The notes beneath the pieces are model-generated. The model saw only the letters and a list, made by a program, of their open reading frames with translations, searched no databases and was not told the origin of the DNA. The position numbers and the translations under genes were made by a program. From positions 48,150,517-48,214,516 of the forward strand of contig OX411543.1 in the NCBI GenBank assembly GCA_948146395.1: 64,000 nucleotides of DNA, written 5' to 3'. The DNA comes from Fragum whitleyi. Taxonomy: Eukaryota; Mollusca; Bivalvia; Cardiida; Cardiidae. Position 1 is the first letter of the stretch. Each line of letters starts with the position of its first letter. Shown here piece by piece: positions 57,393 to 64,000 of the stretch.

Positions 57393-60160
57393 CTGAAAAT
57401 AAAATTTGTGGTTTATTCTCGTGTCTAAGTAAAAAAGAAATAAATAGACACAAAAGTCCTCAAAGTTGCCAGTTTCTAAGAAAACACACTGTAGCCTACA
57501 AAGCCAATTAGCCTTTCTTTCAATTTTACTTTAAAATTGCGCCAAAAGTTATATCAGATTAAACCATGTGAGTAGCCCTGAAGTAATGTCACAAATTACC
57601 ATTTTCGTAAAAGAGGTAAATGCATGAGTTATTTCTCTTATTAAAATGGAATATCCTATTTTTGGCAAATAGATGTTGTGCATAACTGCTTTTAAGCACA
57701 ACCTAGCTATGGGCACAAAGATCAAAGTTTAACAACGTTTTTGTGATTTTTTTTTCTCGAGATGTCTGTAAAATAAAGATGTCTTTAAAAATTCCATGTT
57801 TCCCTTAAAGTAAAATCCATAAAGTAAACTTGACTTTACTTACTTGGTTTATGAGAATTGTCTGTATCATCTGAAAAGTAAATTAAGCATAGATTTGAGT
57901 TAAGTGGGAATAAATGTATGAAGTGTAGGTCCCTACACGCACATGTATGTGCGCTTATTTTAAGAATGATTTCTTTAATTCCTCTCATAGGATAAATACT
58001 AAATTATTATAAGAACATAGTAAGAGAATGGCAAGGAATACTTAAAGTATGGAAAGATCAAAAGTCTTTTTTTTCTCGCGTGGTTATTCTGAGAACTAAC
58101 ATATCAATCATAAATCCCCGAATAAAAAATCAATTAACTTACAAATAAATGATAATAATAATGAAAATAATAATAATGTAACGCTTCTTCTCTTTAGAGT
58201 ATCACCATACATTACTTGACACTTATGTATGTTCGAAATAAAACTCCTATAATTTACATTTAACAGATAATAAAACGTTTTTTCTCATTAGGTTATCCCG
58301 ATAACTTGCTTGAGCTTCATCAATCACTGGATAAATCGTCATTCAACTTACCGTAAACAGATAATGTAACGTTTCTTCTCATGAGGTTATCCCGAGAACT
58401 AACTTGACACTCATAAATCCCTGAATCAAAAGTCTGAGCATTTTTGATATGAAGGTTCCATTCTCCCGTATGTAACACTCGCACTAGTTTAAATCTGTCC
58501 AATTCTAAAAATTGTTCTTTACCGATCGTTATGGGTACGTTATAGGGCTGTTTTCTCCAGCCAACCTGTCAAAAAAGAGGCAGAAATAATTTAAATTCAA
58601 ACGATTTTGTAATCTTTTCCAAATAAACAAGACCAAGAGAATTTGAACGAAAATGGTAGATCAAATAGTCGTAATAGCGTAAACAAGATGAAGTAGATCC
58701 GTGATACCGTAGTCATTTTTATTTTCCTTTGATATCAGCGTAAATGGCGTATATGGTCCTCAAAATAAACTATGGGTGACGCAAAGCGGGCAAATTAGAC
58801 CAACTAGCGATTTGTCCCAATAACAGTACCACTTTTTCATCAAAAATAGTTCTAGACCACTAGTTTCTTGATTTAGAATCCTGAAACGGTAATCGGCCAA
58901 AGTTCATTTGTGGTCTTGGCTTTTGACCCATATTAGTCGTCTATTCGTTTTTGAGTTAGAGTGCGGAAACGATTTCGTAAAAAGGCTATTTGTGACCTTC
59001 ACATTTGACATTCGTGATCAAAAAACAATAGAAAACGTCTTTGGGTCTCGGGGAACAATTGCACTCCGTTTCGTGATTCTGGATCAATTTGTTTTTGAAT
59101 AAGAGTCCGGAAATAGTTTTAAGACAACGTTCAAGTCTGATCTTGACCTTTTGACCATCATGATCCGAAAGAAAAAGGGGACTTCCTTTTGTCATTGGAA
59201 ACAAATATGCAACGCTTTAAGAATTTAGGTCAAATGGTTCTTGGGTTTAAGTCCGAAAACGAAATCTTCAAACGGAATGATGGACAGACAGACAGACAGA
59301 CATGGTTAATCCAATATGCTCATCTTCTTCGTAGGTGTGGGTAATTATGAATAAAGAGATAAAATGTTCGCTGTCTTCATTATGTTCGAAGCTTGTTTTC
59401 GTCTCACCTTCATAAATCAACCCGTTCTATGATGTATTTTAACCATAAAAATGACTTTTCACTTATTCTATATCAAATGAAAATATAATTAAGAACAACG
59501 TGAAATTGTCAAGTTCACAATGATTTTGAAATAAATTTGAACTGAAGATTCAATATGAACGCAATAAGCGATATCTATTACCTCCTTTTTAAAGAAGGGC
59601 CTATCTGGGTATTGCGTAAAGTGTCGACCCTTGTCAGACTGCGCAGCCTGCGCAGATTGACTAGGATCGAAACTTTTCGCACTATACTAATTCTAGAATG
59701 ATCGATCAGCCTTCCCGTGAAAGAATTTTTGAGATTCGACTTTTAACAGATCTCTACTAGAACCAATCTCTTTTTTTCAAATATTTATTCTACAGAGTTC
59801 CCAGATGGTCCCTTTTCGCGTAACTGGTGACATATACTAACCAGACGCATCCGAACACGTCAGTGCAATCGTAATATTTTTCGATCTATTTAAATGAAGG
59901 AGTGGCCTTTATAGTGATTTTTCGAGCATTTTCTGATAATTTTATTGAGTGTTTAGAATGAACGATTTGAACGCTGAATGCGTGGTTTAGAACAAGTATG
60001 CTCGGAGCGAGATTTTATTTCAGGATTTCCTATTACTTTATAAATGTTACCGTTTTCGTTCCCAGATTTTCCACCCCACATCTCAGTACGGCCTCCGATC
60101 CCTTTACAACAGTAACATTGAGTGGAGTGTCTGTAAAGATAGGCTGTATATCTGCTGCCC
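57090..60160 (-). CDS. Two-Ig-domain cell-surface protein, DPR/zig-8-like (partial, 4 exons)
   Basis: Coding segments in transcript order: 60160-60051, 58565-58352, 57870-57844 (microexon), 57392-57090. Introns are GT-AG and phases fit (entry 1, then 0, 1, 1, exit 1). Ig1 has LRC, VGWRKQ and the DSGIYECQVSS signature. Ig2 has HLTCNV, LGWFKDG and DTGVYVCLA. The GTKT-VGWRKQ junction, the WNLHIKNAQTFDSG strand and the ECQVSS motif resemble the DPR/DIP/zig-8 neuronal recognition proteins, which act in adhesion and synaptic partner choice; Lachesin/IgLON is the next alternative. Several Asn-x-Thr sequons (NVT) suit an extracellular protein. Signal peptide exon(s) upstream of 60160 and the membrane or GPI end below 57090 were not recognised. 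Confidence 0.86.
57844..57870 (-). CDS. Candidate 27-nt microexon in the Ig1-Ig2 linker
   Basis: A 27-nt block lies between a good acceptor (TTTACTTTTCAG) and a consensus donor (GTAAGTAAAG). It is symmetric, phase 1 to 1, has no stop, and adds nine residues to the linker, which then reads VYDDTDNSHKPNISISG. The spliced junction codon becomes AAT (Asn), giving an N-I-S sequon; skipping gives GAT (Asp). Sequence and phase support it, but expression is unproven. Confidence 0.68.
58062..58351 (-). pseudogene. Three degraded tandem copies of the Ig1 exon 3' half
   Basis: Immediately after the Ig1 exon donor lie three diverged repeats of its last ~70-80 nt, each including donor-like sequence. Copy a (58258-58351) reads EAQASYRDNLMRKNVLLSV, with Cys replaced by Ala, and ends at GTAAAT. 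Copy b (58143-58257) reads FISNIHKCQVMYGDTLKRRS then VTL, keeps the Cys, then runs into a TTA repeat and GTAAGTT. Copy c (58062-58141) reads FYSGIYD-stop-YVSSQNN. Donor-to-donor spacing is 94 and then 115 bp. None has a proper acceptor. Confidence 0.8.
58352..58565 (-). CDS. Ig gene exon: Ig1 second half
   Basis: 214 nt, acceptor TTTTTTGACAG, donor TACG|GTAAGT. It reads VGWRKQPYNVPITIGKEQFL, LDRFKLVRVLHTGEWNLHIK, then NAQTFDSGIYECQVSSRDNL and MRRNVTLSVY. It carries the Ig1 Trp, the D-x-G-x-Y-x-C hallmark and one NVT sequon. Three degraded copies of its 3' half lie just downstream in the intron. Confidence 0.86.
58745..59345. repeat. Degenerate T3 element in the Ig gene intron
   Basis: Units carry GAGTTAGAGTGCGGAAACGA, TGACCTTCACATTTGAC and GATCTTGACCTTTTGACCAT. 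A GACA microsatellite (59283-59303) and ACATGGTTAATCCAATATGC, TTCGTAGGTGTGGG end the element as in family T3. Confidence 0.75.
59490..60000. mobile_element. MITE A interrupted by MITE D, Ig gene intron
   Basis: The left part ACAACGTGAAATTGTCAAGT...CGATATCTATTACCTCC is followed by a MITE D copy (about 59595-59835), then the right part with TTTAGAATGAACGATTTGAA. Confidence 0.62.
59595..59835. mobile_element. MITE D nested in MITE A
   Basis: AAGGGCCTATCTGGGTATTG...CAGATGGTCCCTTTTCGCGT; interior GTCGACCCTTGTCAGACTGC. Confidence 0.77.
60051..60160 (-). CDS. Ig gene exon: Ig1 first half
   Basis: 110 nt after acceptor TAATTACAG, ending ACG|GTAACA. In phase 1 it reads AADIQPIFTDTPLNVTVVKG and then SEAVLRCGVENLGTKT. 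It contains the first Ig1 cysteine and ends just before the Ig1 tryptophan. It ends in phase 0, exactly as the next exon needs. The context VENLGTKT|VGW is where DPR-type genes also place an intron (from memory). Confidence 0.82.
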
Positions 60161-60754
60161 CTGTAATTATACACAACAACAAAATGGTTGAAAAAGGCTA
60201 ATTCGAAAGACGAATCCTTTCGATCTCGTTTCGAGCTAAAACGTCCGCTGTTTCAAATACTTTTTAATACTAAATTTAAACACGAGCTTTCCGACTGTAC
60301 AGCCGCCTTCATCGTGCGGATAAAGGCAGCTGTGCCTTCGAAAACTCTCGTTGAAATTTAATATTAAAATAATATTTATCCCAAGAAAAGAATTAGTCGT
60401 TTGAACGGATGGTAGTCTCAATAAGATGAAACCACTACCTTACTATGATTATATTGAATCGTGGCTAATGAGGTCCCAATCGGTTGCAACATCGACTAAC
60501 GTGCCATAATGCGACCGCTGTACGATGCCAATTCACTACAAACACACTTCAGATATGTTTAAAACTATTCAAATTTTGTGTAGACCAACCTCCTCAAGCG
60601 CCCGGATTTGCTGCGTTCAAACGACGATACCGCCTCGAAACTCAAATCCGTAAAACGATGTGTTTAAGACCAAGAAATTTATACCACGAGGTCCCTGCGT
60701 TTGAGCCCATTCTACTGCAGATAACAACCTCGTGCAATTGACAAGGTGTATTTT

Positions 60755-60965
60755 ATGTATATTTCCGTTTATTTATCGTCGCTACCGTAGCACATGCCCA
60801 TATGAGCGACGTTCCCAGGAGACGGTTAGTTGTTACGGGGGATAGTGCAAGGATACATGACGAAACTACTGCTGAGATTCGCCATGGTTCTTTGATGTGC
60901 ACGGTGTAAAGCACCGTCTCACGGGGCCTCTGTTTAACGTCTCATCCGAAAGACAATTAGTTTTT
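60755..60965 (-). mobile_element. SINE-2 body half, separated from its head
   Basis: GTGTAAAGCACCGTCTCACG, GGGCCTCTGTTTAACGTCTC, ATCCGAAAGACAATTAGT, then an abrupt break. The matching head is at 63133-63218. Confidence 0.85.
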
Positions 60966-63130
60966 GGTGAACGAACGTCGTTCACCAGTGTTATATACCA
61001 TGTCAGGAAAATCCTGTTGGATGTTAATACATTCGAAATAAAGTAGCGCCTCTTAAAAAATCAATTTAGTATCTTTCAATATTTTTCTCCGCAAAATCAC
61101 TATTTATTTCTTTAAAGGCATGAAACTAGTAATCTTCATCAAGTGAAGATAATGAAAATGCGCCTTGAAAAACACAAAATGATCTTGCAATGTTTATCAA
61201 GGGAATTTTTGATCGGCGTAAGCTTGTCGAGAGTTTAAAGCAAAAACAAAGTTGGTGTCTAAACACCGTAGAGACAGATACTATGTTTTTGACCCAAGAC
61301 TTCGCTGGTGCTACTGGTAGTAATTAGCCGGAAATACGTGTTTATTTAGGTCATGTCCTCTTGAACTTACATTCCGCAATACTCGGGCGATCTCCGACGG
61401 CTCCGATTTAAATGAAGGTTACAGGAATCGGCCGAGTTCAGACGAATGACACATCAAGACACCCTGTGTCATTAGAAACGGTAACGCGGTTTTACATAAC
61501 TTTTCAACTAGCGACAGTCAGTCTCGAGACGGGTTTTATGAATGATTCGACATGTGTTTTACATGTACAACCTTTCTTGTACCTTTTATTTGAATAGGGA
61601 TGAACGCCGCTATTAAGATTTTTCTGTAAAATTGCGTTGGTTGAAGTAGGGCTGTAAAGATACACTCGAATATTCGGTGAACTTATTCCCAGCGAAAACG
61701 TTTCGTATTCGTCTGTTCAGAAGCGAATATTGCCGAATACCAAATGATATTTCATTTGGGCCATTCTACTTTGCATTTTTTCAATCTGTAAAACCATATC
61801 AATTCAAAATTCTATTTGAAAATTGAATAAATGATAGCTAAATATTCAACCCTAGATACCACTCCAATTGACCAGTAGATATTGCCTCGGTCAAGGGGGG
61901 GCCAGATCCGTCATGCACTTGTTTACAATTCGACAGGCGGTTTTAGTTGTTAAATATTCTTGAAAAGTCATTGCGTTTTTTACAGAAATCTTAAATATCT
62001 TTATCGATGAATAAAAACTGGCTTAATCCTTCCCAAAATACGTTTAGAATTGGTTAACTACAGTTTAAGCAAAAACTAGATCAGAGCAGAAAAGGTTAAT
62101 ATCTGCCGCAAAACTGTAATAAGATATCGATAGTGAGTGATTTTACAAGCATCCAAACTCTTGAAGGTAAAAAATAGGTTCTCGTGCAAAAAATAAACCG
62201 ACAGTTGTAAGGATTCTCAATGCTTATTTGGAAGAAGTCGGGAGGAAAAAAAAATGTATTATACTTAAACATAGTCATAGACATAGTCATGCAATTATTA
62301 CCTCCCTTTAAAAAATAAACTTCTTAAATAAGATTCTTATTCGCTTTTGATGTAGAAATTACGTTACAAATATAATATTTGTAAAGACTTTTAGTATGCA
62401 ATTTACTATGAAGCAATTATTTAATATAAAAAGTTATACTTTAATTTCTAAACCTTAAACAGAAATTATCTATGAATTATACTAATAGGGCACTCGACCT
62501 CCTTTAACCCATACCTAAATACTTCTCATCCTGCAGTGTTATAAAAGTGATTAACGACATAAGTGTCAACCAAGGAAGTGGTTTTGGCTTCAGATATGAT
62601 AAAAATGAATCTCTCGTGTTATGGTTCAAAATACCATTAATAAGTTAACAAATCATAACTATAAACAATGAGTACAGTTCAGGACTGACTGATATTCATA
62701 GGTGTTTCTTTGGTTGGTACTCAGAGACCTTTTCATCCTCTGAGAAGAAACAAAGATAGATAAAAAAAGTTAAAACAAATACAACAAATTAACTTGAAAT
62801 AAGCTTAAACATGATAACAATTACTTTTGTAAAAACAAACACCATTGGATATAGGTTGAAGACAGTTTGAGATAGGATTAAATCGTTTTCTCCATTTATG
62901 TTTAATTAATAAATGTACCTATTTCAAGAGTGTAAAAGAAATTTTCACAGAGTACAACTCATATTCTAACAAATATTTTTCTAACAGGATTTTTCCTCTC
63001 TCTCCCTTTCTTCGAATTTGCAGTGAAATTTCCGAATAACGGAAATTAATTTCTCTTTTCTAATTAAATTCAATATATCATCATATGCCATCAGGTTCGT
63101 TCACCATCAGTACTTTCAGTGCTTTGATTT
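60966..63130. mobile_element. ~2.2-kb insertion splitting SINE-2, identity unknown
   Basis: It interrupts a SINE-2 copy. A 12-bp inverted match TGGTGAACGAAC (60965-60976) / GTTCGTTCACCA (63095-63106) lies near the ends. The interior is AT-rich with no convincing reading frame; it includes a stretch rich in CGAATATTCG-like words (61670-61740). The exact right boundary (about 63107-63132) is uncertain. Confidence 0.6.
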
Positions 63131-63132
63131 AA

Positions 63133-63218
63133 TATGCCAGCGCGGGTTTGAATCCACGACGTCGAACTTCAATGGTTTTGAAGTCCGGTGCTCTACCAAC
63201 TGAGCTAATCGGGCTGAC
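63133..63218 (-). mobile_element. SINE-2 tRNA head, separated from its body
   Basis: On the minus strand: ATTAGCTCAGTTGGTAGAGC (A box), then GTCGTGGATTCAAACCCGCG (B box). It could be mistaken for a tRNA gene, but its 3' side continues as the SINE body only after a 2.2-kb gap. Confidence 0.83.
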
Positions 63219-63224
63219 ACACAA

Positions 63225-63445
63225 GGTGTATGATTTTGTGATGGTTGTTTTTAACGAAATTGAATGCGTGTGGTGGATGAGTGAGTCTAGAGTGAAATAT
63301 AAGGGAGGTAATCCAATATCGCAAATTTTATAAAATTAGCTATATTCATTATCTCCCTTTAATTAAATATGCAAACAAGTTCTATCAATAGCTTTATTTC
63401 ACCAAGAACCAATCAAATGCTTACAATTTCACGATGTTACTTACT
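63225..63445. mobile_element. MITE A fragment
   Basis: GGGAGGTAATCCAATATCGC...CATTATCTCCCTTTAATTAA, then TTTCACGATGTTACTTACTGT. Half copy. Confidence 0.65.
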
Positions 63446-64000
63446 GTATCTTCGAAGTGCAAAATTATTGCTTCTCGATCAATTAACTTTTCGGTGCATT
63501 GATCAAACGGTTTCTCTTATTGTTGATTTGTCTGATTGTAGAATGGTCAGCATATTGTTCTAGGATTTCATTTTGATATAATTAAGACCATAACTGGTTT
63601 CTGAAAGCACACTGTGTTTTTATTACAGATATCGATTTACATGACGTAATAGTGGACCCCTTCTTATTGGTGTTAGTGAACTCTGATTTTCCCATTCTGA
63701 TCATGCTTATTCGGAAAAACATGAATTGAAAGGGAAGTAAATAAACTGTCATTAGGCATATAGTATAACACAGTTACTTCCCATACTTACTTCAGTATGA
63801 AAATTTTACGTTTGATCTCGAGTTATAGAAATGGTCCCCTTTGAATTATGAAGTAAAGCGTTTCAAAGGTGTGTTTTAAAATTGAGTCGCTCGCTTCATG
63901 CGCTAGCGTTGTTATTTCTTGATCTCAAATCTGATCAGTTAGATAAAGTTAAACGGTATAAAAAACTTTTTTCGTATGACTTCCGTACCAGCATTTTTAT
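63446..64000. other. Unassigned window end
   Basis: AT-rich, no recognisable gene or repeat. It may be intronic to the Ig gene if its first exon lies beyond the window. Confidence 0.35.

Noticed and set aside
63133..63218. tRNA gene
   Set aside because: A and B boxes are those of SINE-2 heads; the element continues as the SINE body after the insertion. The same applies to the heads at 11420, 26600, 44130 and 21290.

Overview
The window is animal nuclear DNA, most likely from a bivalve mollusc. It is AT-rich and contains split genes with GT-AG introns, tRNA-derived SINEs, foldback MITEs and many elements built on a tandem core of roughly 150-185 bp that end in a hairpin and, in some families, a GGAC/GACG microsatellite. 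That last architecture is typical of bivalve genomes (the 'pearl' / non-autonomous Helitron-like type). The bivalve assignment rests on repeat style and general knowledge, not on a database search.

Two genes can be read, both on the minus strand. The first is a complete six-exon XPA, the nucleotide excision repair scaffold. It runs from the ATG at 33480 down to the stop at 18691-18693 and encodes 268 residues. All five introns have canonical ends and matching phases, and the introns are full of mobile elements. The second is part of a two-Ig-domain cell-surface gene of the DPR / zig-8 type (57090-60160). Its Ig1 is split over two exons and its Ig2 lies in a single exon. Between them is a 27-nt microexon whose inclusion would create an N-glycosylation sequon. 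Next to the second Ig1 exon are three decayed tandem copies of that exon's 3' half. The 5' (signal peptide) and 3' ends of this gene were not found.

Layout. 1-490: end of a tandem-core repeat element. 490-7290: mosaic of foldback MITEs and SINE fragments. 7290-9245: tandem-core arrays. 9600-16500: MITEs, a SINE and two long tandem-core elements, one with another element nested in it. 18691-33480: XPA and its repeat-laden introns. 34020-35724: a 5'-truncated, frameshifted LINE pointing away from XPA. 38501-40677: an unusual 2.18-kb element with terminal inverted repeats, a 9-bp target duplication and an interior of CCCGGG-containing repeats. 40700-57000: more MITEs, a SINE, a second LINE tail and much unassigned AT-rich DNA. 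57090-60160: the Ig gene. 60755-63220: a tRNA-derived SINE split by a ~2.2-kb insertion.

Several insertions can be ordered by nesting: SINE in MITE in XPA intron 3; tandem-core element in MITE in introns 1-2; a TIR element inside a tandem-core element in intron 4. The strongest candidates for something undescribed are the CCCGGG element, the microexon/sequon switch and the tandem partial exon copies.
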